From NCBI RefSeq assembly GCF_024138675.1, contig NZ_CP090959.1:1364001-1428000 (forward strand): a DNA stretch of 64,000 nucleotides. Direction: 5' to 3'. A program made the translations under genes and the position numbers. Below the pieces are notes generated by a model. The model was not told where the DNA came from. It did no database searches and was given only the letters and a program-made list of their open reading frames with translations. Positions 47,960 to 60,219 of this stretch are shown piece by piece. How positions within the stretch are numbered: position 1 is the first letter of the stretch; each line of letters begins with the position of its first letter. The DNA comes from Simiduia sp. 21SJ11W-1. GTDB taxonomy: Bacteria > Pseudomonadota > Gammaproteobacteria > Pseudomonadales > Cellvibrionaceae.

Positions 47960-49930
47960 CTATTGAAGTGTGAAGTTCAATTTGCGCGTATCAGCTTCAA
48001 TGCCGTTTAAGGTGACATTCACCGGCGCATCCAGGTGCAGCACTTGGCTTGCATTGCCGTCTTCGTCTTTGAGCGTAAGGGTGAGGGCTATGGGGTCGAA
48101 ATCCGGTTTGCACTCTTTGGTGCGAATCAAGGCAAAGCCTTCGGCCCCGTTTTGATCCAGCCGTACGCCTATACCGGCACTGTTAACCATGCTGATTTTG
48201 CCGGTAAAAGTTTGGCCGATGTGTGCTTGCATAAACTGGCACAGCAGCCAGCTCTCGGTTTGCCGAACCGCCTGGCGGCCGCGGCTTACACAATCTTGCA
48301 GCCTTTCAACCGAGCCCTCGTTAATGGGGGTTGAGTCAGCTTTGGTGAGCCAGTTCACAATCAATTGCTGGTTGTAGAGGTCGTTAAACCTGCGAATGGG
48401 CGAGGTAATTGTGGCGTAGTGCGCAAAACCCAGGCCCAGGTGCGGCTGGGCATTCAAGCTGAGCTTGCCCGGTTGCAGCTGGCGGCGGAAATTCGACAGC
48501 AAATGGTTTTGTGCTTCGCGCTCCATGGTTTTTACAAGCCCTACGTAGCCCTCAAGGGTTTGCGCGTCAAAGGCGGCCAGCGCAGGCTCTTCGGTAAACA
48601 TTTGCTTGAGGGTATCAAGGCGCTCCTCGCGGGGGCCTGCGTGGGTAGAAAAAATAGCAGGCAGTTTTTGCTCTGCGAAAAACTCACCGGCGGCCACGTT
48701 GGTAGCAAGCATTGCCTCTTCAACAATCTGGTGTGCCTTGGTGCGCTCGCTAACGGTGACTTCGGCGATTTTGAATTTTTCGTCCAGGGTAAATTCGTAA
48801 TCGGGCTTGTCTTCCATAATCAGGCAATGGGTGGCACGCCATTGATTGCGCAAGCTTGAGAAGCGGTATAGATCGTTGATGAGCCCTTGGTAGGCGGCGT
48901 CAACTGCGTCTACATTACCTTCGAGGAACTGGCTGATTTGCTCGTAGCTAAGCTTGGCGTGTGAGCGGATTTTGGCGAGCTCAAAACTGACCTCGCCAGT
49001 GGCGCCCTGTGCGTCAATCGTAAGGCTTGCAACGAGTGCAGGGCGCTCGGCACCGGGCACCAGTGAAAAGCTGTCGTGTGATAGCTGCTTGGGCAACATC
49101 AATTTTTGATTGCCCGGGAAGTAGAGCGTATTGGCTTTGGCTTGCGCTTGAGCCAGCAGCGGGCTTTTATCGTTTACCAGGCTGCCCGGTTGTGCAATAG
49201 CCACTTTTAACTGGAAGCCGCCATCGGCCAACGCAGTGACATGCAGTGCATCGTCCATATCCTGGGTTTTGGCGCTGTCGATGGTGACGAAGGCAAGTTC
49301 GGTGAGGTCTGCCCGGCCGGCTTGGTTAATCACGTCATCCAATTGCGCGGCAAGCTCTGTGGCGTGCTGTTCGGCCTCGCGGCTGGCTTTATCGCTCAAT
49401 ACCGGCAGGTCGAATTTGGCCAGCATATACTCGGTTTCAATGCCGGGCATTTCATCATTACCCACAATGCGCTCCACCCGTGCCTGGGCTTTGCCCTGGT
49501 GTTTAAAGGGGTGCTGGGAAATAGAGCACAGCAAAAAATCGCCGGGCTTTGCGCCTTTGCGCTCTTTGGGTGGCAGGAAAATCCAGCGCGAAAGCTGCGG
49601 CAGGTCGGGGGCGACAAAGTGGCCCTGGCCGCGCACGGTATAGCGGCCCACAAAGCGGGCGAGCTCTGTGCTCAGCAGTTTTTCAATTTTGGCTTCAAAC
49701 TTGCCGGCTTGCTTGCCTTCGCTAACTTCAAAGATTTCCACCTCTACCCGGTCGCCAGGCAGTACGCGATCCATCTGCTCGGGCGCAAGAAAGGCGTCGC
49801 GGCCGTCATCTAAATTAACAAAGCCGAAGCGCGATTGCGTTCCGCGTACTGTGCCTTGGGCAATATCCCGACTGGCGCGAATATTCTGCTTCAGCTGCGT
49901 TAGTTGCTGCAGGGCTGACGGATCAAGCAT
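47960..49930 (-). CDS. rnb: exoribonuclease II
   Basis: 656 residues. Processive 3'-5' RNase of the RNB family. Two N-terminal cold-shock-type domains (GTVRGTQSRFGFVNLDDGRD starts the first), then the RNB domain with the metal site TIDSAKTQDMDDALH, which aligns with E. coli RNase II, and a C-terminal S1 domain (GKISMVNSAGIGVRL). The ATG at 49930 is chosen; an in-frame ATG at 49963 would add 11 residues. RNase R proteins are longer and carry a basic tail, so RNase II is the better call. Confidence 0.93.
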   Translation of the reverse strand: MLDPSALQQLTQLKQNIRASRDIAQGTVRGTQSRFGFVNLDDGRDAFLAPEQMDRVLPGDRVEVEIFEVSEGKQAGKFEAKIEKLLSTELARFVGRYTVRGQGHFVAPDLPQLSRWIFLPPKERKGAKPGDFLLCSISQHPFKHQGKAQARVERIVGNDEMPGIETEYMLAKFDLPVLSDKASREAEQHATELAAQLDDVINQAGRADLTELAFVTIDSAKTQDMDDALHVTALADGGFQLKVAIAQPGSLVNDKSPLLAQAQAKANTLYFPGNQKLMLPKQLSHDSFSLVPGAERPALVASLTIDAQGATGEVSFELAKIRSHAKLSYEQISQFLEGNVDAVDAAYQGLINDLYRFSSLRNQWRATHCLIMEDKPDYEFTLDEKFKIAEVTVSERTKAHQIVEEAMLATNVAAGEFFAEQKLPAIFSTHAGPREERLDTLKQMFTEEPALAAFDAQTLEGYVGLVKTMEREAQNHLLSNFRRQLQPGKLSLNAQPHLGLGFAHYATITSPIRRFNDLYNQQLIVNWLTKADSTPINEGSVERLQDCVSRGRQAVRQTESWLLCQFMQAHIGQTFTGKISMVNSAGIGVRLDQNGAEGFALIRTKECKPDFDPIALTLTLKDEDGNASQVLHLDAPVNVTLNGIEADTRKLNFTLQ

Positions 49931-50012
49931 TGGGGGAATCTCTTGAGGTATGAGCGGGCGCACATCATACCAAATGCCACCCGCTGGGGGCTATTTGTGC
50001 GCGTTTGGATAT

Positions 50013-50630
50013 TCAACGAGGTTGGTGTGGGCGCAGGCCGCAAAATAGCTGGCCTACACAGTCGCAGATGTCGTCCAGATGGGCAGAGTCTGCATAGACG
50101 CCGTCGATTACCAGCTGCGCCAGGCCGTGTAGGGTGCCCCAGGTAACCTGGGTCAGGCGCAGGCTGTCTTGGTTGGCGGGCAGAATGCCGGCGGCCTGCC
50201 AGCGCTTCACCGCGGTCAGGTGGTGCTTGAAGGATTCGTGGGCAACCTCTTTCAAGGCTTGGTTGGCGAGCTTGTCGCGCCAGAGGGTGTGACCAAACAT
50301 CAGGCCATACATGGAGGGGTTGGCGGTGGCGTATTCCAGGTACTGGCGTGCGAAGGCGGCGTAGCGCGCCGATGCTTGCGTGATGGTGCTGGCATCAATT
50401 GATTGAATCATGTGATCGAGCGCTGCAAAGCCTGCGGCCGCCAGCGCGCAAAGCAGGTCGTGTTTGTCTTTAAAGTGGTGGTAGAGCGCACTGCGAGACA
50501 CGCCCACCCGATCGGCCAGCCGCCTTAGGCTAAGGCCGTCTATGCCTTCCTCGCCCAAAAGCCGGGCCGCTTCACGCAGCAGGCTCGCGCGTAAATCGCC
50601 GTGGTGGTAGGTTTTGCTGGCTTTGCTCAT
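50013..50630 (-). CDS. TetR family transcriptional regulator
   Basis: 205 residues. N-terminal helix-turn-helix of TetR type (REAARLLGEEGIDGLSLRRL, ADRVGVSRSALYHHFKDK) and a helical ligand-binding domain with the WGTLHGLAQLVIDG pattern. It is divergent from the dienoyl-CoA isomerase/fadH operon with two operator-like sites between, so it probably represses that operon and itself, with an acyl-CoA as likely inducer (inference). Confidence 0.9.
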   Translation of the reverse strand: MSKASKTYHHGDLRASLLREAARLLGEEGIDGLSLRRLADRVGVSRSALYHHFKDKHDLLCALAAAGFAALDHMIQSIDASTITQASARYAAFARQYLEYATANPSMYGLMFGHTLWRDKLANQALKEVAHESFKHHLTAVKRWQAAGILPANQDSLRLTQVTWGTLHGLAQLVIDGVYADSAHLDDICDCVGQLFCGLRPHQPR

Positions 50631-50652
50631 GGCGGCAATCTAGCAGTCTATC

Positions 50653-50693
50653 TTGACAGTGTCAAAATACCTTCGTAATCTTGACGCTGTTCA
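50653..50693. promoter_or_regulatory. TetR operator sites
   Basis: ttgacagtgtcaa (50653-50665) is a perfect odd palindrome. ttgacgctgttca (50681-50693) matches it at 9 of 13 positions, 28 bp further on. Both lie between the divergent starts of the TetR gene and the isomerase gene. Confidence 0.6.
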
Positions 50694-50778
50694 GTTTGCA
50701 GCCTGCTCTGTGAGCTAGGGTTAGCTAAATGCCTGCACCCGGCGTGCAGGAGGCAACTTTTTGGCAAAGGAGATGGTA

Positions 50779-53681
<2,903 letters not shown>

Positions 53682-53696
53682 TTAAAGAGGGCCATT

Positions 53697-53733
53697 AAAA
53701 AGCCGCGCAGTGGAAGCTGCGCGGCTTTTTTTT
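53697..53733. terminator. bidirectional terminator between fadH and the YdiJ-type gene
   Basis: aaaagccgcgcag / ctgcgcggctttt stem with loop tggaag and T/A runs on both sides. Confidence 0.9.
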
Positions 53734-53745
53734 CGGCCTGATGCG

Positions 53746-56700
53746 CTAGCCCTTGGTGCCCAGTGCGGCCAATAGTGCTTGGGCCGGGTGTTGCAGGGTG
53801 CGGCTGGCAAAGCGCTTGGTTTGGCTGCGGCAGGAGTAGCCCGTGGCCAACAAGCGTGGCGTTTTGTTTGCCTCAACTTTCTGGCGCCAGCTCATGTCGA
53901 ACAGTTTTTCTGAATTGTCTTTGTTGCGGCTTTCATGCCCATAAGTGCCGGCCATGCCACAGCAACCGGTATCCACAACCTTCAGCGTGAGCTCCATGCG
54001 CTCAAAAATTTGCTGCCAATTTTTAATGCTGGCGGCGGCGTTGGTTGTTTCCGTGCAGTGCGCCATCAGTTCATAGGGTGCATCGGTGTCTACTGAACTT
54101 GACGCTTGGGCTACCCAGTCTGCGGTGGCAAGCCACTCCTGCAGCAGTTTTACCTCGGGTGCGCGTTCGGCACCCAGAGTTTTTACATACTCTGCACGGT
54201 AGGCCAGCGTCATGGAGGGCTCGATGCCCACAAGCGCAATGCCGCTTTCAGACAGTGCATTCAGCATGGCGGCGTTTGCGGCTGCGGCGCGCTCAAAGGG
54301 TGCCAGAAAACCGTGTACGTGCAAGGGCTTGCCGTTGGGTTTAAAGGGCGCAAGCAAAGGCTTAAAGCCCAAGGCTTGCAGCAGGCTTAAGGTGTCTAGC
54401 AGTAGGTCGGTTTCAAAATAACTGACAAACGCATCCTGTACGATAATTACCGCGCGTTTGCGCGCGCTTTCATCCAGCCGTGCAATATTTTCAGCGGTGG
54501 CCCACAAAATACCACGTCCGGCGATGGCTTTTTCAATGGAAAGGCCAGTGAGTTGAGGGCTGTCTACCATGCCGGCGACTTTATCAAGCAAGTAGGCCAC
54601 AGGTTTAAATGCCATCAATCCGTTGTACAGCCAAGGCACCTTGGCGAGGGAGGGCACCATGTACTCCAGCCCGCCAATAAAATAATCTTTTAGCGGGCGC
54701 AGGTAGCGGGTGTGGTAAAGCTCAAGAAATTTCGAGCGAAACGCCGGTACGTCTACCTTCACCGGGCATTGGCCCACGCAGGATTTGCAGGCCAGGCAAC
54801 CGCTCATGGCATCCATTACCTCGTGGGAAAAATCGTACTCTTTACTTAGGCTGTTGCGGATGCGCCCGGGCAGGCTTGCCAAAAATGAACGGCTGCGCGC
54901 CGCTTGGGCCAACAGCAGTGGGTCGGCTGCGCGCTCTGAAAGCTGCTTGAGCCACTCGCGCACCAGTGAGGCCCGGCCCTTGGGCGAGTGGATGCGCTCG
55001 CGGGTAACTTTCCAGCTGGGGCACATGGCATCGTTGGGGTTCCAGTTGTAGCAGGCCCCGTTGCCGTTGCAATACATGCCTTCGCTGTAGCCGTCCCACA
55101 CGTGCACGGGAATCTTGCGATCCTCTGCACCGCGGGTGGGCGCGGCATCGAGTTTGGTGAGGTGGTGGCTTGAGTCGGGCGTTGCAATTTTGCCGGGGTT
55201 TAACTGGTTGTGCGGGTCAAACACGCCCTTGATCCGCTGCAGCTGTGGGTAGAGATCGCCAAAAAACGCTGGCGCATATTCGCTGCGTAAGCCTTTACCG
55301 TGTTCGCCCCAAAGCAGGCCGTTGTACTTTTGCACCAGCTCAACCACGGCATCAGTAATACTGCGCACGCGCTGGATTTCATCGGGGTTTTTCATGTCGA
55401 TGATTGGGCGTACATGTAGCACGCCGGCATCTACGTGGCCGAACATGCCGTATTCCAGCTGGTGGCCGTCCAACAGTGCGCGAAATTCGCCAATGAAATC
55501 CGCCAGGTGCTCGGGCGGCACGCAGGTGTCTTCTACGAAGGGAATGGGGCGCGCTTCACCGTGTACATTGCCCAAAAGGCCTACGGCTTTTTTACGCATG
55601 CCCCAAATTTTGTTTACATTGCCATGCCCGCGCACCAGGGAAAAGTCGCAATTTTTTGCGCTGGTGCCTTTTACAGCGGTGAGTTTGGCACTGATGTCGG
55701 CCAGCTTTTCTTCAAGCTCTGCCTCAGTTTCAGCAGTGTATTCCACCAGGTTAATACCGGCAACGCTGTCATCAACGGGCGGGAAAAATTCGCTCACCGA
55801 ATGCCAGACGATGTCGTTCTTGGCGAGCGAAAATACGCGCGAATCGATGGTTTCAATAGAGGTTGGAGCCGCGCGCATCAGCTCGGTTGCATCGCGCAGG
55901 GCGGCATCAAAATTTTGGTAGAGCACATTCACAAGCGCTGTGTACTTGGGAATGGGTAAGAGGTTCAGCTTGGCCTCGGTGATAAACCCCAGGGTGCCTT
56001 CTGCGCCGCACAGGATGCTGTTGAGGTCTAGCTTGTGATCCTCGGTAAAAATATGGGCCAAGTCGTAGCCTGTGAGGCAGCGGTTCAGCTTCGGGAATTT
56101 TTCGCTGATGGCTGTGCCATGGGTGTTGGCGATCTCGCGCAGCACCCGGTGGGCTTCCCCCACCCGGTCTTGGCGCTGGCATATGGCCTCAAGCTCCTGG
56201 TCGCCCACAGGTTTCGAGCCCCAGTAGGAACCATCCAAAAAGATGCTGTGCAATTCCAGTACGTGATCGCGGGTTTTGCCATAAAGGCACGAGCCTTGGC
56301 CGGAGGCATCGGTGTTGATCATGCCGCCAATGGTGGCGCGGTTACTGGTAGACAATTCAGGCGCAAAAAATAGCCCGTGGGGCTTCAATGCAGCATTGAG
56401 CTGATCTTTTACCACGCCGCACTGCACCCGCACCCAGCGCTCTTCTGGGTTGATCTCCAGAATCTTGTTCATGTGGCGCGAGGTGTCTACTACCAAGCCA
56501 TCGGTGAGCGATTGGCCGTTGGTGCCGGTGCCACCGCCTCTGGGGCTCAACACGATATCGCGAAATCGCGGTTTGGCGGCAAGTGCGGTAATGAGCAGTA
56601 GATCGTCAGCATGACGGGGGTACACCACGCCCTGGGGCAGCACCTGATATATGGAGTTATCTGTGGCCAGCACCGTGCGATTGGCGTAATCGGGGTTGAG

Positions 56701-56790
56701 TTCGCCGGCAAACCCCTCGGCCTTCAAGGCATTCAGGAAGTCGAGGTAACGCTCTTGTACGGGTGAAGTGGCGCGTATAGCTGGAATCAT
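53746..56790 (-). CDS. YdiJ-type FAD/Fe-S D-2-hydroxyacid (D-2-hydroxyglutarate) dehydrogenase
   Basis: 1014 residues, colinear with E. coli YdiJ (1018). The N-terminal FAD_binding_4 domain has TPRGGGTGTNGQ-like SPRGGGTGTNGQSL and STSNRATIGGMINTDASGQG. The FAD-oxidase C-domain carries GMFGHVDAGVLHVRP and LLWGEHGKGLRSEY. Cys motifs for 4Fe-4S are CNGNGACYN and CLACKSCVGQCPVK, and a C-terminal CCG domain has DTGCCGMAGTYGHE. ATG 56790 matches the YdiJ start; TTG 56811 is rejected. The enzyme passes electrons from a D-2-hydroxyacid to the membrane chain. Confidence 0.93.
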   Translation of the reverse strand: MIPAIRATSPVQERYLDFLNALKAEGFAGELNPDYANRTVLATDNSIYQVLPQGVVYPRHADDLLLITALAAKPRFRDIVLSPRGGGTGTNGQSLTDGLVVDTSRHMNKILEINPEERWVRVQCGVVKDQLNAALKPHGLFFAPELSTSNRATIGGMINTDASGQGSCLYGKTRDHVLELHSIFLDGSYWGSKPVGDQELEAICQRQDRVGEAHRVLREIANTHGTAISEKFPKLNRCLTGYDLAHIFTEDHKLDLNSILCGAEGTLGFITEAKLNLLPIPKYTALVNVLYQNFDAALRDATELMRAAPTSIETIDSRVFSLAKNDIVWHSVSEFFPPVDDSVAGINLVEYTAETEAELEEKLADISAKLTAVKGTSAKNCDFSLVRGHGNVNKIWGMRKKAVGLLGNVHGEARPIPFVEDTCVPPEHLADFIGEFRALLDGHQLEYGMFGHVDAGVLHVRPIIDMKNPDEIQRVRSITDAVVELVQKYNGLLWGEHGKGLRSEYAPAFFGDLYPQLQRIKGVFDPHNQLNPGKIATPDSSHHLTKLDAAPTRGAEDRKIPVHVWDGYSEGMYCNGNGACYNWNPNDAMCPSWKVTRERIHSPKGRASLVREWLKQLSERAADPLLLAQAARSRSFLASLPGRIRNSLSKEYDFSHEVMDAMSGCLACKSCVGQCPVKVDVPAFRSKFLELYHTRYLRPLKDYFIGGLEYMVPSLAKVPWLYNGLMAFKPVAYLLDKVAGMVDSPQLTGLSIEKAIAGRGILWATAENIARLDESARKRAVIIVQDAFVSYFETDLLLDTLSLLQALGFKPLLAPFKPNGKPLHVHGFLAPFERAAAANAAMLNALSESGIALVGIEPSMTLAYRAEYVKTLGAERAPEVKLLQEWLATADWVAQASSSVDTDAPYELMAHCTETTNAAASIKNWQQIFERMELTLKVVDTGCCGMAGTYGHESRNKDNSEKLFDMSWRQKVEANKTPRLLATGYSCRSQTKRFASRTLQHPAQALLAALGTKG

Positions 56791-57290
56791 TAACGGCTGG
56801 CCTGCGGGCAATCTATGGTGGTGTGGGGGCGCATTTTAGCGATTTCATGGCGCGCTGGCCAATGGCGCCTGCGCTTTATGTGCAGCGCTTGCGCAGCGCC
56901 TCGGCCGCAAATACCCTGTGCAGCCAGTGCTTATGCCGCGCGGGGTTAGTGACGCGCGTAAGGCATTGGGGGCGGGGCGCGGTTATTGGCCATTTGCCTC
57001 TATAACTCAAATAGGGCAAAGCCCCGGCTCTTATGCCTTCAATCCACAAAAAGGCTGGATAGCCTTGTGGATAACTTTGGGGTAAGTGCAGCCATCAGGC
57101 ATTCCCGCTGGGGCTGTGCGGTTGCGTTTGTTTTTTGATCGGTCTAATAAATAAATTTGATAGTTCGAAGTTGTGCGAAAGTCCTACTTATCTTCTATCT
57201 TTTAAAGAGTGCGGTGCCGGGGGATATCGCCCGCACAGACCACGGCAGCAACGCTGCTGCTATAACAAGCTGGAAGAGCAGGAATATCAA
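56791..57290. other. intergenic region with hairpins and an isolated DnaA box
   Basis: About 500 bp between divergent genes. It holds a perfect DnaA box (tgtggataa, 57066-57074), a small hairpin aaggct/agcctt just before it, an AT-rich promoter-like stretch about 57130-57170, and a hairpin gtgcgg/ccgcac about 57210-57237 in the presumed leader of the M15 gene. No ORF is supported. Confidence 0.5.
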
Positions 57291-58325
57291 TTGAAGCGAA
57301 GAGACTTGTTAACCGGCCTTTTTGCCGCCTCAACCTTTGCACTGGGCAATGGCTTACTCTGGAAGCACGCCCAAAATATCTATTCACCCCGCACTGCAAG
57401 CGATCCGCTCGTTACGGGTGATATCTCTGATTCCGAGTCGGTGCGCGCCTTGGCAGAGGCAGAGTCGGCTGCAGTGCAACCCCAAGCCCCGCTGGCGAAG
57501 CCCCAAACGCTAACCGCAAGCGCACCAGCCGAGCGTACTGCTGCCGCCACTGAGGCGGCTGTTGAGGTGCCTCAAGTACGCCCGGTTGAGGCCGAGGTGG
57601 CGGCCACTGAAGACCGGATTCTTGAGAAGGTGCGCAATTTTGAGCAAGAGTTCGCCGACGATATCTATCTTTCTGATCAAGAGCGCATTGTCATGCTCTC
57701 TGTGCTTGCCCGCATGGAGCGTGCAGAGGCGTTTATAGGCCATGGCAACTACAATATTTCCAGTTTCGACTACCTCATTAAGGTGGCCAGGCGCTTTCCG
57801 CAAGTGGGGGAGTTTACCCCGGTGGAGCTGGATTTCGTTGAGCGCATCTTTTTCGCAGACGCCCGGCGCTACGGCTTTATGGGCGAAAAGGTCATCTCTG
57901 ATTTAACGGCAGCCATACCCGATAACGATATTTTCAAAGTGCCCTATAGTGGCCAGTTTATCTACCGTGGCCAATCTGAGCAGTATTATCAAAAGCTTAA
58001 GCGCGATATTGGCGATAGCATAATTCTTACCTCCGGTATTCGCAGCAACGTGAAACAAATGCACCTCTTTTTGGCAAAGGCTGCAGTCTCTAATTTCAAT
58101 TTATCCAAGGCCTCGCGCTCGCTGGCGCCACCGGGGCATTCGTTCCACGGCGTGGGTGATTTTGATGTGGGTAAAGTGGGCTGGGGCATCGCCAACTTCA
58201 GCGACAAGTTCGCTCAAACCGACGAATTCAAGCGCATGCAGGATTTGGGGTACGTGCAAATCCGCTATACCGAAAATAACCGTTTGGGCGTGCGCTTTGA
58301 GCCCTGGCACATCAAAGTGGTGTGA
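57291..58325 (+). CDS. exported M15 (VanY-like) peptidase
   Basis: 344 residues. A twin-arginine-like signal KRRDLLTGLFAASTFALGNG precedes a low-complexity Ala/Glu linker (about 40-110). The C-terminal domain shows the M15 zinc and catalytic motifs: TSGIRSNVKQ, PPGHSFHGVGDFDVG (first His and Asp ligands) and EPWHIKVV (catalytic Glu and last His). Relatives cut D-Ala-D-Ala or peptidoglycan stem peptides. TTG 57291 with agcagga upstream places the signal at the N-terminus; reading from ATG 57135 would bury it by 52 residues. Confidence 0.82.
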   Translation: MKRRDLLTGLFAASTFALGNGLLWKHAQNIYSPRTASDPLVTGDISDSESVRALAEAESAAVQPQAPLAKPQTLTASAPAERTAAATEAAVEVPQVRPVEAEVAATEDRILEKVRNFEQEFADDIYLSDQERIVMLSVLARMERAEAFIGHGNYNISSFDYLIKVARRFPQVGEFTPVELDFVERIFFADARRYGFMGEKVISDLTAAIPDNDIFKVPYSGQFIYRGQSEQYYQKLKRDIGDSIILTSGIRSNVKQMHLFLAKAAVSNFNLSKASRSLAPPGHSFHGVGDFDVGKVGWGIANFSDKFAQTDEFKRMQDLGYVQIRYTENNRLGVRFEPWHIKVV

Positions 58326-58371
58326 TCGCGCGTTATACTAAGGCCTGCACAAATACATGTGAGGCCTTGCC

Positions 58372-58557
58372 ATGGGTGATGTGGTTCCCTTTAAAAAGCC
58401 CAAACTTAAAGACAAGTTCAAAGGTAAAACCTTGTGCCGCGAGGGTTTTCACAAGTGGGTGGTGGTTACTGCCAACCAGTTTGATGTTAAGCAGGGGCGT
58501 TTGGTAACAGTGTATAAATGTGCCCGCTGTGGCGAGCGCAAGGTCAAAGCCATTTAG
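58372..58557 (+). CDS. small basic conserved-type protein with paired Cys
   Basis: 61 residues, rich in Lys. Contains CREGFHKW and the late CARCGERK; with the first Cys and a His these could form a small zinc site. I do not recognise the family. It starts 46 bp after the M15 gene and is probably transcribed with it. Confidence 0.6.
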   Translation: MGDVVPFKKPKLKDKFKGKTLCREGFHKWVVVTANQFDVKQGRLVTVYKCARCGERKVKAI

Positions 58558-58669
58558 GGTAACCCCGCTCCCCCTTGTTATTTGGCCAAGGCTTATGGCC
58601 GTAGTTTTTAGGCTATAGCCTGTAGCCAGATGGGCTTTGCAGCTCCCCCTTACATCCGCTTATTATCAG

Positions 58670-59119
58670 CTATTTGTGTTTGGGCAATAAGTGTGTGCGG
58701 CTATGGCTCAGCAGGTCGTGCAGGGTTTGGCTGTCTTTATCAATTAGCGCCCAAAGATACCCCAGCCCCAGTGCCAGAGCCGAGGCCCACGCAAGCAGCC
58801 AGCGCGTAATGGCGGCCTTGACTGTCAGCCGCTTGCCCGTTGGGTCTAGCACGGCAATGCGCCAGGTTTTCATACCCAAGGTCTGGCCGGATTTCACCCA
58901 GAAAAAAACAAAGTACAACGCCAGCAACAGCAGCCAGCCAATAAAGCCGGGCCAGCCCAGGTTGGCTTTTTCGCCTTCGGCCAGCACATAGCCAAACACC
59001 GCCACCTTGGCCCACAAAAATGCGGCCCCATAGGCAATGCTCACGGCAATCACTAACAGGAAATCGTAAAGCATGGCGCCCAGACGGCGCAGCAGCGAGG
59101 GGTATTGAATGTCGGTCAT
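58670..59119 (-). CDS. RDD family membrane protein
   Basis: 149 residues from ATG 59119. The RDD domain shows SLLRRLGAMLYDFLLVI at TM1, then two further TM segments and KTWRIAVLDPTGKRLTV. Function unclear; some RDD proteins are proposed ion transporters. The start overlaps the stop of the cyclase-FHA gene by four bases (ATGA). A longer in-frame reading from 59185 is rejected for this reason and because it adds non-family sequence. Confidence 0.85.
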   Translation of the reverse strand: MTDIQYPSLLRRLGAMLYDFLLVIAVSIAYGAAFLWAKVAVFGYVLAEGEKANLGWPGFIGWLLLLALYFVFFWVKSGQTLGMKTWRIAVLDPTGKRLTVKAAITRWLLAWASALALGLGYLWALIDKDSQTLHDLLSHSRTHLLPKHK

Positions 59120-60009
59120 GAGTGCGCTTGCAGGCTTCGGTAAGTGAGGGTTAGGGGGGAATCGGCTGCCGGTGATCCGAGGCAAATCAGGCCGCAGCCT
59201 TCAAGGGGCAGTTCTTCACGGCGCAGGTAAATCTCGCGCTGGCCTTCCGGGGTAACGTAGGTGCCATTGGTGGAGTGATCCACCAGTACGAATTTGCCTC
59301 GGCGGTACAACAGGTGGCAATGCTCGCGCGAGGCTAGCGGCGTGTCTACCACCTGGGTGTTGCTCGCGGCCCGGCCGAAATAGAATGGCGTGTGCTCGGG
59401 TGCAATAACGGCTTTGATATTGGGCCCAAATACTTCCATCGCCTGACGCTGTACTTGCTGGGTGGTGTGAATTAACGACATCACTTGCGTGGCCTGGTGC
59501 TCAGTGCGCGCAGGCTGCCATTGGGCGCGGTAGATTACGCTGCGCTCGGCACCGCCCTTAAGGGCTACCCGGTCGAATTCGCTGCACAGTGCCTGTTGGG
59601 GTGCGGGTAGGGCGGCAAACATGCGGGCAGAGAGGATTATCTCTTCGGCCCGTGCCACCTTGGCCACAAAGGCTGCATCGTTCACGGTTTCGCCAAACAG
59701 GTCGTTATCGGCCTCGATCACTTCCCCGTAGCAAAGTCCGATACGCAGCTGCAGCGAGCCCTCAAGCGTCAGCCGTTGAATGTCTGTTGCTGCCTGTAAG
59801 CCATTGCCAGGCTTGCTAAAGCACGCCATGACTTCATCGCCGATGGTTTTTATCAGCACCCCTTGGTGCTTGGCGATAATGGCAGTGGCCGACTGCAGCA
59901 ATTGTCTTATTTTGAACTCGGCAGCGTGATTGCCCAGCTCTTTGTAGAGGCTGGAACTACCACACACGTCGGCAAACATTACCGCGCACTGTCGAGAGGA
60001 ATTGGGCAT
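59116..60009 (-). CDS. class III cyclase domain with FHA domain
   Basis: 297 residues. Residues about 5-165 resemble a class III nucleotide cyclase: the metal Asp lies in VMFADVCGSSSLY and IKTIGDEVMACF is intact. In VNDAAFVAK the usual transition-state Arg (N-x-A-x-R) is Phe, so activity is doubtful. Residues about 205-290 are an FHA domain (FYFGRAASNTQVVD, SREHCHLLYRRG, HSTNGTYV) that binds phosphothreonine, which fits with Ser/Thr kinase signalling in this organism. Coupled to the RDD gene. Confidence 0.85.
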   Translation of the reverse strand: MPNSSRQCAVMFADVCGSSSLYKELGNHAAEFKIRQLLQSATAIIAKHQGVLIKTIGDEVMACFSKPGNGLQAATDIQRLTLEGSLQLRIGLCYGEVIEADNDLFGETVNDAAFVAKVARAEEIILSARMFAALPAPQQALCSEFDRVALKGGAERSVIYRAQWQPARTEHQATQVMSLIHTTQQVQRQAMEVFGPNIKAVIAPEHTPFYFGRAASNTQVVDTPLASREHCHLLYRRGKFVLVDHSTNGTYVTPEGQREIYLRREELPLEGCGLICLGSPAADSPLTLTYRSLQAHS

Positions 60010-60219
60010 GCAGGCTACTCAACGATGAAAGTGGCAATTATGAAGGCAAGTGGTGCCGGTTACAATTCATGGGCTAGCGCCTTGCCGCCAAGACCGGGAT
60101 GCAATTCACCCGTTGTGTGCCGGAGTTTGCTATCCTGCTGGCCACACACTGTTCAGTGAGTGCCCGTTTCTTGGCGCACAGTACGCGCGGCGGGTTAAAC
60201 AGCGAAAAGGAGAAGCGAG

